A program made the position numbers and the translations under genes. Of a stretch of 64,000 nucleotides of DNA, positions 20,290-32,680 are shown piece after piece; positions within the stretch are counted from its first letter, which is position 1; each line of letters opens with the position of its first letter. The stretch is taken from contig CANTUQ010000327.1 of the NCBI GenBank assembly GCA_947683425.1, forward strand, positions 1 to 64,000, in the 5' to 3' direction. The stretch is from Excoecaria cochinchinensis. Its lineage: Eukaryota; Streptophyta; Magnoliopsida; Malpighiales; Euphorbiaceae. The notes beneath the pieces were generated by a model that was not told where the DNA came from, did no database searches, and worked only from the letters and a program-made list of their open reading frames with translations.

Positions 20290-20913
20290 ATGATTTCTCC
20301 TTTCCTTTCCAAGATGCACCGTATCTTAGATGATGCTCAAATTTGGGAACACAGTACTCTTGCCCCCCTTTCTGGACTGAGGTTTTTACGAAGAGTCAAG
20401 GTAGACTACACCCTTCTTTTTGGCTGCGACCCACTTCTAGGATCCTCGTTTTCATGTTTTCAGGTTCACCTATCAAGAAATATGCCCCTTGCCTGAAGAA
20501 TTTGCTGCTATCATCGGAAGTTGTTATTCACCTGGTGCTTTGCCTTGCGTACCTTGCTGCGGTTTGATCCAAACCCGGGATATTGCCTTGTCCTTAAGTG
20601 TAGTCCTTCTGACACTTCTCGTCTAGTTCCTCAGGGCCCAGTATTTTCTTTGGAGCCTCTGATTGAAGCAATGGATGAATTCTCAAACATTCCCTCATAT
20701 AGCGTAAGTGTCATCTTCCTCTTCTGCCTGATGAAGTATCTAGTCGTGACCTCAGAGGAGCTGCTCGGAGACCCTCGTCTGTTTGGAATTCTGGATGACT
20801 TTCATCGCGGGCTCACACCTTTCCCCCTCATTCTAGCTGAGACTATCTTGGGTTTAGACTCTGTTCATGTCGGGCCTACCACTTCATTCTCTGGGAGCCC
20901 CTTATTACTCCAG
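20290..20913 (+). pseudogene. Element B antisense extra ORF, exon 1
   Basis: Exon 1 of the ORF antisense to element B (DUF7745-like). It has the same length (624 nt) as in element C. A one-base insertion near 20417 and a one-base loss near 20606 put the middle out of frame. After that it reads DEFSNIPSYSVSVIFLFCLM and GDPRLFGILDDFHRGL, then LILAETILGLDSVH. It ends SPLLLQ at the splice donor CAG|GTACGT. TATA 20169-20175 lies 115 bp upstream of the ATG. Confidence 0.7.
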
Positions 20914-21123
20914 GTACGTCATTGTTTTAAAATGTAGTGCGTCCCTTGTGGATTTTCACACTAGCTTTTCTTAGCGGGAAGTGCGTCCTTTCGGATTTTC
21001 ACACAGCCCTATGCCTAATTTTTGCCTGAAGTAAATCCATCTTACTCCAGCGGCTTATCTTTACCTTTCATTTTATTCTCTTTGGCTTTTATTTTCTTTG
21101 TTTTTCTTTGTTTCCCCTATCAG
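20914..21123 (+). other. Intron in element B antisense ORF
   Basis: 210 bp, GT...AG, with a long T-rich tract before CCCCTATCAG. Elements C (212 bp) and D (175 bp) have an intron at the same codon position. Joining exons across it gives a continuous frame in C. Confidence 0.65.
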
Positions 21124-21230
21124 ATTTGGTTGCAGGAGAAATTAAAGCTTTTGTCAGAACCCCCTCCTAGAGTCATCAATCAGTACTCCGCGAAGTGTTT
21201 CCTCCCTCGATGTCGTCTGTATTTACCTGG
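21124..21230 (+). pseudogene. Element B antisense extra ORF, exon 2 (part 1, cut by element C)
   Basis: Reads IWLQEKLKLLSEPPPRVINQ, then YSAKCFLPRCRLYLPG, and is interrupted by the 5' LTR of element C. The target duplication CCTGG occupies 21226-21230. The exon resumes at 53497. Confidence 0.75.
21226..21230. repeat. Target site duplication of element C (left copy)
   Basis: CCTGG directly before TGTAGACACC; an identical CCTGG follows the 3' LTR at 53492-53496. Removing C and one copy restores the host ORF sequence seen in element C's own antisense ORF. Confidence 0.9.
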
Positions 21231-23359
21231 TGTAGACACCGGGTCTTGAGGCAGTCCTGATCAAAGTTACCCGATGAAGAGATCAATATCGATTTTCGAG
21301 TAAGGGGATGAAATTCGGAGGTTTTCGTCTTTCGATCTCGCAAGGATTAAAATCTTCTTCTATAGCATAGAGTTTTGAAAGAGTTAGATAAATTTTACAA
21401 AATTTGGGTAAAAATGGGAGTTTTGCTCCACAGACGGGCATACCGTCTATGTAGGGACGCCCGTCCCTACTTGGAGTGATACCCGTCCCTAGGCGTGGTG
21501 GGGACGGACACGCGGTAATCTAGAGACGCCCGTCCCTAGCATCGCGCCCCGTCCCTAGTCAGTTTCCCGCATATGCCCTTAGTAGGGACGACCGTCGGCA
21601 GGTGCAGGGAAGCCCGTCGGTACGTTAACTGACCGGATCACGCCAGATTGGATAAAATTTAATCTCTTTTCTTTTTAAAAATAGGGATAGAATTTATCTA
21701 AAACTTGAATTTTAAAGTCCTTTTAAAATTCAAACTTTAGATAGAGATTTATCTTAACGATCTCATAAAAACCCTATAAAAAGAGGATAAAATTTCAGTT
21801 TTTGGGGTTAGAAAATTTGGAGAAAATTTGGAAAAAGAGAGAGAAATTCTAGAGAGAATTTTATTTAAAAGAGGCTATCAAATATTTTTTGGAAAAAATT
21901 GCTTTTTAGAAAAAGGTTTTTCTGTGAGAAAATTACACAAAAAATTTATAAATCTCTATTCATCTGCAGAGTTTTATTTTGATAAAAACTTCTTCTAATT
22001 AGTTGATTTCCTCAATTCTTTTTTTTACGAATTAAGTCAAGTTGAGGTGACGAAATTCAGTCGTTTCCATCAATATAACTAATTTGAACACACGATCGCT
22101 ATCAAATTATCAAGGAAAGAACAACATAAATTTTCTTTCTTTGATCTGATTCTTCTTTTGATCCTTACGAGGCACACGCGGACAAAATCATTCGACATCC
22201 ACCCTAAGAGGTAAAATCCAAGGGTAAACATTCTGGATTAACGTTTGTATAATTTAATTTGATTTACATTAATTTCTATATACACTTCATATTCTTTTTT
22301 ACAAAGGATTTAAGAGGTTCTTTGATTTGTTTTCCCCTCACTAGGGACGACCACTGGCACGATCCAGGTAGCCGTCCCTAGGCAAAATTCTCATTTTTTT
22401 ATTTCATAAAATCCTATCTCTTAACTTATTGCTGTTAGCATTTTCTCATTTTTATTTTTATTCATGTTTTTTGCTAACGTGTGTATCCTGGTGAGTTTTT
22501 TTCTGACCATTGAAAGTTGGAGTTGGGAGAGATGTTGGTTGCGCCATCCTGCAGATCTCGATTCGGGTTCATTTTTCTACCCTTAACTTGTATTTATGTT
22601 GTTATGGAAATGGTTTTAACGTCGTTAAGGTAAAAAGGACCAAAGGTTTTTTAAACAATTGAACCTGGAGATTTTCCCCAAAATGGTGGACCAATGTCCC
22701 GTTTAAGCCAATAAAATTGACACTTCATAAAAAATCATTTTTGTAATGAATATGCATGGTAGAACCAAAGTCCTCATTCCAATGAATATCCCGTTTTATT
22801 CACGTATCGCACTTTTACAAATGGGAGTTGTATTCCGCTCCTAGTGTTATTGTAATTTATTTCGAACACTTTATCTTGATTCTTGCTTCTATTTACCACT
22901 TTGGATGTGAATGATTTGCGCTTTAATAAAATGCATCGTGTGGAAAGTTGGTGAAATAATAAATTCAAAATATAATTGTAAAATTAATCAAAGTACGAAT
23001 AAATGAGAAGTCCCGAACTCACTCCGGTCTTTGGGACTCAAAGAGGCGAGAGGTCTAGGACTTCCAAGACACCTCTTGAGTCCCACCAAAAGGCTTAAAT
23101 ATACAATCCAACGCTCTGGGGGAGTAGAGGATAAGGCCTCCAAGATCCCTCTAGCTAGCTCAAGATGGATATGTATGCGCCGTCTTAGGCTCGATAAGGC
23201 TAGACGACCCTTCCCAATGTTCTATTAGGTGGCGACTCCAAGAAACCTCATTGTTGCCCAAAATAGATGCACTTGTAAATACCTGACAAGTTTTATGAAC
23301 CTCTCCCGATCGCCCTGAAGCGGGCTTTCGGGAGGACGCGAGGTTCGGCGCGCATCATA
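21231..23359 (+). repeat. Element C 5' LTR
   Basis: Starts TGTAGACACCGGGTCTTGAG. The end has decayed to CGCATCATA where GTCACA is usual. TATA-like TATAAAAA is at 21775-21782. Upstream (21432-21640) are ACAGACGGGCATACCGTCT and repeated GGGACGCCCGTCCC-type palindromes. U5 contains TGGCGACTCCA at 23230-23240, a copy of the primer-site sequence. About 2.1 kb. Confidence 0.92.
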
Positions 23360-23360
23360 G

Positions 23361-23378
23361 TGGTGACTCCACTGGGGA
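23361..23378 (+). other. Element C primer binding site
   Basis: TGGTGACTCCACTGGGGA, one base after the LTR end. Except for one C-to-T change it matches TGGCGACTCC, complementary to the 3' end of tRNA-Arg. Confidence 0.8.
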
Positions 23379-24297
23379 CATACTCGAGACTTCGATTCGA
23401 AAGTACTTTGATTAAAAATTTACAATTAGATTTTAGCTTAAAAAATTTCACCATCTTTCAAAATCTGCATTGCATCGCATTAGAGCCTTAGATCTATGCT
23501 AGTTTGGTCCCTCTTTTAGCCCCGGTGCGTTCCTGAAGCACGACCCTATTTTCACTCAATTTAGGGAAGTGTTAAGGATAATCACCAGCCCAAGCCTCGT
23601 ACCAACATGGTATATTAAATGGTGACCCGATCGGTCGTACGCTCGTGATGAGCTAGACCCGTTAGCAGGGACCATGCTTGGGTAGCCCCAAAGTAACACC
23701 ACCTTTTGACTAAAGCTCATGTAAATGGAAATAGTTACTTCCCCCAAGTGGCATGAACCTTAACACGATGTTTGCTGTATGGATCATTAGGTATTGGACA
23801 AATTCGGATAGTTCGACTGGTCACCTAATCAAAGGCTTTCATGCCCCGATAGGCCCAAGACGCCTTATTCGGATTGCCTAAACACATGATGATCATAACC
23901 CATCCGCCTGTGCATTAGTTAGGAGAGGTTATGCTGCCGGATTTCCACCGTGCACCATACGCGTTCATCGGGTCCCCAGATTCACCCATGGGCCAATCCC
24001 ACCTAGGAAAGAGACTATGACCTCGCGTGCGGGAGTAATAAGGTTGGAGGACCTATGTGCTTGCATGTGGCTTGTGAGTGTTGCATAGCACGATCATGCA
24101 TTATTTTTTTGCGTAATCATGCATCACCCTGACCCCTGTGTTTTTCAGCCATCATAGATTCGCCTAGGTGGACAAGAGGGTCCTGGGGACGACTACGCAG
24201 GAATCCATTTTTCGAGTTAGCAGAAAAGATAGAGTATCCGGACAGTTCTTCTGAGACCAGTTACGCCACCTCAGATCAGTTTTCTGTACCCAAAGAA
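23379..24297 (+). other. Element C leader with putative splice acceptor
   Basis: About 920 bp of noncoding sequence, strongly similar to the leaders of B and D. TGTGTTTTTCAG at 24137-24148 precedes CCATCATAGAT. The same CAG|CCATCATAGAT junction occurs in D (39831-39835), which suggests a conserved acceptor, as in Ogre-type elements with spliced leaders. No coding frame is visible. Confidence 0.6.
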
Positions 24298-26208
24298 ATG
24301 GCAAACTCACCGAGAGGGGCAGAGGCCACCCGGGCAATGATAGCAGAGGAAGTGGGCCGAAGGTTGGAAGAGTTTGAGAACCGGATATTGGCAATGATAG
24401 CCGCAATGGGTCAACAAGCAGCCCCGTAGAACCCACAGCCTCCTCCTGTGAGGAATAATGGAAGGGAAGAGGTCAGAGAGGACCCACAAGATGAAACTCG
24501 GCCGCCACTCGTGAACCTAAGAGCTACTACTTCGGGGGCACATAGGGGAAGACCTATCCCGAGGCTGGATGATGATTAGGAAGACGAGGAATATGAGGAG
24601 CGTATGTCTGAGAAAGGGAAAGCCCCTCAAGTTGAAGAGGCCATCTGGAGGAAGGTGGAAGAAAGATTTGAAGCTATGACAAGGATGTTGACGAAAGGCC
24701 ACGGAGTGAATCCTGAGGATAAAGAATTAGAAGGAGAAGATCTAGTCCCAATGAACTTTAAGATGCCGGACGTGCCAAAGTTTGACGGAACTTCTGATCC
24801 CCTAGCACATATAAAGCAGTACTCATTGGTGATGAAAGGCACCACTTTGACGAGGACGCAGAAAATTGAGTACTTTTGCTTAAGCTTGATGGGCCCGGCA
24901 GTGGATTGGTATCATGGGCTCGACCGCCGAACTAAGGAAGACTGGGATTTATTGACAGAAGAATTTTTGAGGCAATATGATTGTAGCACAAGGATGGAGG
25001 TAACCCTGAAGGACCTGGAACTGTTACAGCAGAGAGAAGGAGAGTCCTTCCATGAGTATCTCACCCGGTGGAGGAATCAGGTGATGGAAATGAAGAGTAA
25101 ATCAGATACCCAGGATCAAATACGATTATTCATTAAAAATCCGAGCCCGTATTTGAGGAATGGATTAAGGATGAAAGGACTAAAAGATTGGGAGTCCTTG
25201 AAGGACATCGCCATTGAGGCCGAGGGAGAGTACCTTATTAGGAAAGCAGGAAATGAGAACTATCCTAAGAGAGGTAGTGGGAGTCAAGGGGCCGGCAGAC
25301 CAACAAGTTCTGCTAGTGGTACAAGAAAGATTGCTGAGGTGTCAACTACAAACGCCACTTCGAGGCATTTTTCTAATCTCGGGAGGTCCTTATCATGGGT
25401 ACTAAGAAGACTGATGAAAGAGAATAAGCTACAACCCCTACCACCTAGACCTGCGAGAACTCAAGGCATGCCAGGACACAAAGACGATGAGTATTGTGCG
25501 TATCATCAGCACACTGGACATATAACCGATAACTGTAGGACTTTGAGGCACGCAATTCAGGATTTGATCGAATCAAAACAGATCACAGATCCAGAGAAGA
25601 GAGGGGTTCAAAAGAAAGCCGGGTACAATAACATGCCTCCGCCAGTGAATATGATCGAGTCCAGTTTGCCTGAGAACTTTGTGTTGAAGGAACTATACAG
25701 CAACGATGTCCACACTGCTGTCACGAGCCTCTATGAGGGGAGTGAAGAAGGGCTTCCTGCTGCAGTAATCGATTGCTGGTCCACTGATGATAGTGGAACT
25801 GAAAGTGATGATTTAGAAACATTTTCCGACCTTTGGGGTTCGAAAGAGGAAGGAGAAGAACCAAAGAGGAAAGAAGTGGGAGCTATGACCCGGAGTGGAA
25901 GGGTAGCCCCGGAAGTAGAGAAGCCACAAGAGCCAATTGAGGACAGGAGGGGAAAGGAGCCGGAGGAAGATCCGATTGTCAAGCAACTGAAAAAGACGCC
26001 GGCTCAGATTTCAATATGGGATCTTTTGAGACAGTCGCCATCACACAGGCAGAAGGTGGTGGAGGCTTTATGCGAAGCAACTGTGGCTACAACCATTTCA
26101 CCTACGGAACTTCTGGAGGTAGTAAAAGGAGGATCGGGAGAAAATTTTGTTTTTACCAGTGCAGATCTGCCGGCAGAAGGTCGCAACCATAATCGCCTCT
26201 GTACATAA
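24298..26208 (+). pseudogene. Element C gag (broken)
   Basis: Gag polyprotein for the virus-like particle. It starts MANSPRGAEATRAMIAEEVG. TAG at 24427-24429 (CAG type) and TAG at 24577-24579 (TGG type) interrupt it early; the frame from 24604 to 26208 is open. The capsid-type retrotransposon gag region lies around 24880-25130 (VDWYHGLDRRTKEDW, LLQQREGESFHEYLTRW). A zinc-knuckle-like CX2HX3GHX4C (CAYHQHTGHITDNC) lies near 25495-25540. A one-base loss near 26195 separates it from pol, with which it is in one frame in the ancestral layout. Confidence 0.88.
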
Positions 26209-29200
26209 GGGCGCAGATTAACCAGAAGCATACCGCCTGTGTGATGGTGGATGATGGTTCTTCCATAAATGTATGCCCACAGGTAGCAATAGCAGCTTTT
26301 GGGGTAACAGAGGAAATGTTGGCAAAATCTGATCTTACCATCACGGCATATGACAACTCGCGTAGGCAGGCTTTGGGAACCTTCACAGCGGTGGTGAAAA
26401 CGGGACAAGTAGAGTCAGAAGTAGAGTTTATGGTGTTGCCCATACCCGCCAATTTCTCAGCTTTGCTAGGCAGACCATGGTTTCATAGGTTGGGAGGAGT
26501 CCCCTCTACACTGCATCAGATGGTAAAGATACCTCACGAGGGCCAGATCGTTACTATAAAAGCTGCACAAGAGAATCAGGTATCAGTACTGGAGATAGCT
26601 AGGCAGTCGTTTAATGGGTTTCATGTCACCATGATAGGCAAAGAAGAGCAGAAAGAAGAAAGCTCCCAAGTATTGAATATGATGAAGAAAATGTCATTCC
26701 TCCCTGGTGCAGGGCTGGGCAAGAATTCTCAAGGGATACCAACAGCCGTTACCACTAAGGGTCAAAAGGACAAGAGGGGTCTTGGATATACAGGTGCTGT
26801 AAAGAAAGAAGAGAAGTCGAAAATGGGAGTTCCCCATATTTGGAAGACCTTTGTGCCAGCAACCGCAACATGTGCTTATGCAGGAGAAAATGAACCGCAA
26901 TGGCTGGATGGAAGAATTGTGCCAGGGTTTGAGGTTTTCAATGATGGCTATGACTGGGGCATTGGATTAATCAAGCCAACAGAGGGTTTTTGGGATGAAG
27001 AAATCGTGACCAGCAGGACAATTTGGGACCGCGAGATGCCGAAAGAAATAATTACTAAAAAGATGATAACCACCCAGCTGAAAGGAAAGGCCAAGATAGA
27101 GGAAGCTGTGTGGAAGATGGATGAGGAGACTCCAAAGGGCCAATGTGATGCGGAAATGTCGACTACGGCGGATACACTAGCAGAGGAGGAAGAGGAAGAT
27201 AGTTTATATTTTCTTTTTGCTCCAGAGCTTTTCAATGATGTCAATGACAATTTCAATCTTATTAATAAATCTAATGGTTTTGCTTACTTGTGTGATGTTT
27301 CTGATGATTTCACTATGCATGACCATGATCAGTATCCATCCATATTTGATATTGATTCAACTGATGCTAATCCATTCAATCTTGGAACCCTAGACAATCA
27401 AAAAGAAATTTTGATAACATCAAATATAACTCCTGAAGAACGAGAAAAATTTGAGAGAATCTTAAAAAAATATGAAAAAGTCTTTGCCTGGACGTACGAA
27501 GATATGCCAGGAATCGATCGAAAAGTCGCAGAGCATGCTATCCCCACCTATCCAGACCATAAACCTGTTAAGCAGAAGTTGAGAAGGCTTAGGCCGGAAT
27601 GGGCGGAGAAAGTGAAAGAAGAGATTCACCAGCAAATCAAAGCCAAGTTTCTAGTCGAGGTGCAATACCCAACATGGTTGGCCAATGTTGTCCCTGTAGC
27701 CAAAAAGAATGGAAAAGTAAGAGTATGCGTGGATTATCGGGATCTGAATAAGGCCTGTACAAAATATGATTTTCCATTGCCTCATATAGACGTACTAATA
27801 GATAGTGCCGCTGCTTGTGAGATGTATAGCTTCGGAGATGGTTACGCGGGCTACAATCAAATTCTCAATGAAATAATTGATCGGATCAAGATAGCCTTCA
27901 TCACAGAGTGGGGGACTTACTCTTATCGTGTGATGCCTTTTGGCCTGAAAAATGCAAGGGCCACTTATCAGAGGATGGCAGTGAAGATATTGGATGATTT
28001 GATTCATAAAGAGGTAGAGGTATACGTGGACGATATGATGATCAAGTCAGCCACTAGAGAAGGCCATTTTGAAGCCCTGGAATAGTTCTTCCGAAGGATA
28101 GAGAAGTACAACTTGCGGTTGAATCCTAAAAAGTGTATTTTTGGCGTTACCTCAGGGAAGCTCCTAGGACATATAGTTAGTAAAAGGGGAATTGAGATTG
28201 ACCCGGATAAGGTTAAGGCCATCAGAGAAATGCCGATACCGCAGAAGGAGAAGGATGTAAGAAGCTTTCTGGGCAGACTGCAATACATCAGTAGGTTTAT
28301 CGCTAAGCTTACTTCGATCTGTGAGCCAATCTTTAAACTACTCAGAAAAGATCAACCAGTAGTATGGAACGAGAATTGCCAAAAGGCTTTTGATACTGGC
28401 AGAGAATATTTGTTGAATCCACCGGTACTGAGACCACCACGGCCAGTCAAGCCACTGATCCTATACCTGGCCATAGAAGACAATTCTGTAGGTGCTATGA
28501 TGGCCCAAGAGGATAATTTTGGAGTGGAATTTACTGTTTATTACCTCAGCAAGAAATTCTTAGCCTACGAAGTCAAATACACAGAGGTAGAAAAGATTTG
28601 CCTTGTAGTAATCTGGGCTTCTAAGAAATTGCGACATTACTTTCATGCTTAGAATGTGCAGGCAGTCGCGAGGCAGAATCCCCTGAGATATTTGCAAGAG
28701 GCCCCGTCTTTGCTTGGGAAAATGGGTAGGTGGTTGCTGTTACTTCAAGAATTTGATGTGGAGTATTTCACCCGGAAGACCATCAAAGGGCGTGCAGTGG
28801 CGGAATTTCTAGCAGAACACCCGATTCAAGGAGACTCATACGAGTTTAACTTTCCAGATGAGGATGTGGCAGCTATCGGGATTCAAGGTTGGAAATTACA
28901 CTTTGACGGAGCTGTAAATAACAAAGGGTAGGAGTAGGAGTCGTTCTGATAACCCCGGATGACGAAAAGCTTCCCTTGGCAAAAAAGTTAAGATTCAAGG
29001 CTACCAATAACGAAGCTGAATACGAAGCATGTGTTTTTGGATTGGAGGGGTTAATAGCTTTAGGAGCGAAGAATGTGGAAGTGTTTGGTGATTCTTCCTT
29101 GGTGGTCAATCAAATCCGAGGTGAATGGGTCGTGAAAGAAGAGAGGCTAATGCCATATATCCGGCGTTTGAGAGACCTGAGCAGTCAATTCGAAGTATGC

Positions 29201-30622
29201 ACATTCCATTTCATTCCCAGGGATGAAAATCAGTTAGCCGATGCGCTTGCCATGCTAGTATCAATGTGGGATAACCCTAAAGGGGTGTACATGAAGCCAG
29301 TCTTAATCTATAGTTCTGAGAGACCTAGCTTCGAATCAAGATCAGTTATGGAAGTAGAAGTGCCGGATGGAAAGCCATGGTATCATGACATTATGAATTA
29401 CCTAGAGAATGCGACATTTGCAGAGGAGGCTACCGAAAAGGATCAAAGGATGATTCGCAAGTTGTCTACCAAGTTCATTTGTATAAATGGGATAATGTAC
29501 AAACGGCAAGCTGATGGTATCCAATTGAGGTGTTTGGACGAAAAAGAAGCCAGGAGGGTAATGGAAGAAACACTCGCCGGAATATGTGGAGCCCATATGA
29601 ATGGGCTGACATTAACCAAAAAGATCATGAGGCAAAGCTTCTACTGGCTAACGATGGATAATGATTGCTCAAAATATGTGAAGCAGTGCCAACTGTGCCA
29701 GCAATACGCAGACTTAAGGCATTTGCCAGTGTGAGAGCTACACAGCCTAACGTCACCTTGGCCATTCGCTGCTTGGGGAATAGACATTATTGGAGAAATC
29801 CGCCCTACGGCATCAAACGGACACAGATATATAATAGCCGCAATCGACTATTTTACAAAATGGGTGGAAGCGGAGTCCTTTAAGAAGATCGACGCAAGAG
29901 ATATGGCCAGATTCATTGAAAGAAGTCTGATATGCAGATATGGCCTCCCACATCACATAGTGTCTGATAACGGGGTGCAATTCATAGGGGAAACTAGAAA
30001 ACTTCTTGAGAAGAACGGGATTGAGCATTACAAATCCTCCCCCTATCGACCACAAGCTAACGGGGTAGTAGAGGCCGCCAATAAGAATGTGAAGAGAATC
30101 CTAGTCAAGATGGTCCAAACCTACAAAGATTGGGCAGAGAAGCTTCCCTTTGCATTGTGGGGTTACAGAACGACGGTGAGGACATCTACAGGCATTGCTC
30201 CGTATTCTTTGGTTTATGGAATAGAGGCAGTGCTGCCGGTTGAGGTAGAGCTTAAATCACTGAGAGTAGTCATGGAAGCTCAGATTCCGGAAGCCGAATG
30301 GATGCAAGAGAGGTTACAACATTTGAACTTATTAGATGGAAGCAGGATGAAAGCTTACTATCATAATCAGATCTATCAGAAAAGGCTGGCCAGATCATTT
30401 TGGAAAAAGGTGAAAAAGCATCCGCTGAAGGAGGGGGATTTGGTGTTCAAACAGATGAGACCAGGCGTACCGGATATCAGAGGAAAATTTAGACCAACTT
30501 GGGAAGGACCATATATCCTCAAGAAGCTGTTATCCAAAGGAGCTGCAATCTTATCAGATAGCGATGGTAATGAATTCAAAGAACCGGTCAATATCGACAG
30601 ACTCAAAAGGTTCCATGGCTAA
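26209..30622 (+). pseudogene. Element C pol (broken): protease, RT, RNase H, integrase
   Basis: Order: retropepsin (VDDGSSINVCP near 26245), G-patch (LPGAGLGKN near 26700), reverse transcriptase with YVDD near 28021, RNase H (LHFDGA, TNNEAEYEA, FGDSS), and integrase with zinc segment, WGIDIIG, SDNGVQF and VVEAANK. Breaks: TAG at 28083, TAG at 28650, a frameshift near 28925 and TGA at 29732. The integrase zinc motif has L in place of the first H (EETLAGICGAH). No chromodomain follows. It ends LKRFHG with a stop at 30620-30622. Confidence 0.9.
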
Positions 30623-30764
30623 AGAAAAAAATCAAAAGAAGAGAATAAAAGCCCCGCGGGTCGAAAACCAAAAAAAGGCGGCCCTGCTAAAATCGGACGC
30701 CTCGTCAGGGTGAAAACCGAAAAAAGTCATCCTGGGCAAAAATTAGAGGATTGAGAGAAAATAT

Positions 30765-30795
30765 CCAATCATGAAAACCCGAGAGGGCTGATTGG
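30765..30795 (+). ncRNA. Conserved post-pol hairpin, element C
   Basis: CCAATCA pairs with TGATTGG around a tip CCC-GAGA-GGG with a GNRA loop. In element D the same stem is CCGATCG/CGATCGG, so both strands have changed together. It lies ~150 bp after the pol stop and before the antisense ORF's stop codon. Confidence 0.6.
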
Positions 30796-31007
30796 AGACG
30801 GGAGTTTGATGCTGTCAAGATTTATTTCCATGAATGAATGTAGTCTTGCATAAGTGAATTAATGTCAAAAAGCGATCATGTATGCTGAAGTCGTACTGAA
30901 ATGTACACAAATTTGTGAAATGAAATAAGTTTGATTTATTCATTTACATTATTGTCAAATTCTGCCTTAAAAAGAAACATACTGCTCAAAATGCATGTAA
31001 AGCTAAA

Positions 31008-31532
31008 CTATGCCCTCCTACTACCCTCGCTGGCTAAATACCTCAATCGTCGGGTTCAGTTATCAGCTGCCGGGCTGAGTATCCATCTTTTGTACGCCCT
31101 GGTAGAGATGGTAGAATGGTTCCCGAATAAAGGTATGACGGTTTTTAATGGAAGTCGGCTCCAAAGCTCATGATAGCGGGAGGCAAAGGCTGCAGAAAGG
31201 ACTCCACCTCGAAAGGATAGAGGGAGTCTCACCACATCCTGAGTTACTCCGAGTTGACGGGAACAACGAGCCGTGATGTAGAAAGTCGCCTCACGGAGCC
31301 CGCATAAGGGAACACATCCTGAAGACCCATCAATAACTGCACCAGACAAGGGAAGCCAAGCGTGCGTAAAGCTAATATCATCATCAGATATCTCACTAAA
31401 TCTGGTAATGCACTCATCAGGAGTCCCAGGTAAATACAGACGACGTCGGGGGAGGAAACACTTCGCAGAGTAACGATTGATAACTCTAGGAGGTGGCTCT
31501 GACAAAAGCTTTAATTTCTCCTGCAACCAAAT
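31008..31532 (-). pseudogene. Element C antisense extra ORF, exon 2
   Basis: Starts after the acceptor CCCCTATTAG and reads IWLQEKLKLLSEPPPRVI. The middle DGSSGCVPLCGLREATFYI and QLGVTQDVVRLP resembles the C-terminal part of DUF7745-type plant proteins. CGA to TGA at 31056-31058 removes the last ~16 codons; the ancestral stop is at 31008-31010. Exons 1 and 2 add to 1149 nt (382 aa). Antisense to the retrotransposon. Confidence 0.75.
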
Positions 31533-31744
31533 CTAATAGGGGAAAACAAAGAAAAATAGAAAAAAATAAAAGCCAAAGAGAATAAAATAAAAGCCAAAGA
31601 TAAGCTGCTGAAGTAAGTTGGATTTACTTCAGGCAAAAATTAGGCATAGGGCTGTGTGAAAATTCGAAAGGACGCGCTTCCCGCTAAGAAAAGCTAGTGT
31701 GAAAATCCACAAGGGACGCACTACCTTTTAAAACAATGATGTAC
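31533..31744 (-). other. Intron in element C antisense ORF
   Basis: 212 bp on the minus strand, donor TCCAG|GTACATC, acceptor CCCCTATTAG|ATTTGG. It keeps the reading frame and matches the position in B and D. Confidence 0.65.
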
Positions 31745-32368
31745 CTGGACTAATAAGGGGCTCCCAGAGAATGAAGTGGTAGACCCGACATGAACAGAGT
31801 CCAAACCCAAGATAGTCTCAGCTAGAATAAGGGGGAAAGGTGTGAGCCCGTGATGAAAGTCATCCAGAATTCCAAACAGATGAGGGTCTCCGAGCAGTTC
31901 CTCTGAGGTCACGACTAGATACTTCATCAGGCTGAAGAGGAAGATGACACTTATGCTGTATGAGGGGATGTTGGAAAATTCATCCATTGCTTCAATCAGA
32001 GGTTCCAAAGAAAATACTGAGCCCTGAGGAACTAGACGAGAAGCGTCAGAAGGAGCTACACTTAAGGATAAGGCAATATCCCAGATTTGGATCAAACCGC
32101 AGTGAGGAACGCAAGGCAAAGCACCAGGTGGATACCAACTTCCAATGATAGCAGCAAATTCTTCGGGCAAGGGGCATATTTCCTGATAGGTGAACCTGAA
32201 GACATGAAAATGAGGATCCCAGAAGTGGGTTGCAGCCAAAAGAAGGGTGTAGTCTACCTTGACTCTCCGTAAAAACCTCAGTCCAGAAAGGGGGGCAAGA
32301 GTACTGTGTTCCCAAATTTGAGCATCATCTAAGATATAGTGCATCTTGGCAAGGAAAGGAGAATTCAT
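31745..32368 (-). CDS. Element C antisense extra ORF, exon 1 (DUF7745-like)
   Basis: 208 uninterrupted codons from ATG at 32366-32368. Features: MHYILDDAQIWEHSTLAPLS, then HFHVFRFTYQEICPLPEEFA, FSLEPLIEAMDEFSNIPSYS and PFPLILAETILGLDSVH. This layout (helical, with an LxLAETxLGLD step) resembles DUF7745-type proteins found in plant retroelements and plant mobile-domain relatives; the match is by eye. It is the best preserved exon 1 in the window. TATA at 32484-32490 (minus) is ~115 bp upstream. Its role in the element is unknown. Confidence 0.7.
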
Positions 32369-32483
32369 GTCTTGATAGCTAAGGCCACAGTTGCTAAAAG
32401 GAAAAAAGGGAAAAAATAGAGAAAATAGCCTATTTTGGAGCTAAAATAAGGAAGGGGCACGAAATTCAAGAAAAATGGTTGAA

Positions 32484-32680
32484 TTTTATAGATTTGGCTG
32501 ACAGACGGCTAACCCGTCTCTATATTCAGACAGTGAACCCGTTTGTACAAGTCCACCTGGCGAATCGTGCATATCACGCGCATTAATTAGGTAATTAATG
32601 AGAGAATCTGGATAGACAGACGGAATACCCGTCTGTAGCATATGGGCGGGAAGCTCGTCGGTACTTAAAATCTATATAAA
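32484..32680. promoter_or_regulatory. Divergent promoter of element C extra ORFs
   Basis: Minus-strand TATAAAA at 32484-32490 faces the antisense ORF. Plus-strand TATATAAA at 32673-32680 faces the sense ORF. They are 183 bp apart. Between them: ACAGACGG...CCGTCTGT (32616-32636), GACGGCTAACCCGTC, the AATTAGGTAATTAAT block and CGTCGGTAC. The layout is the same as in B and D. Confidence 0.6.
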
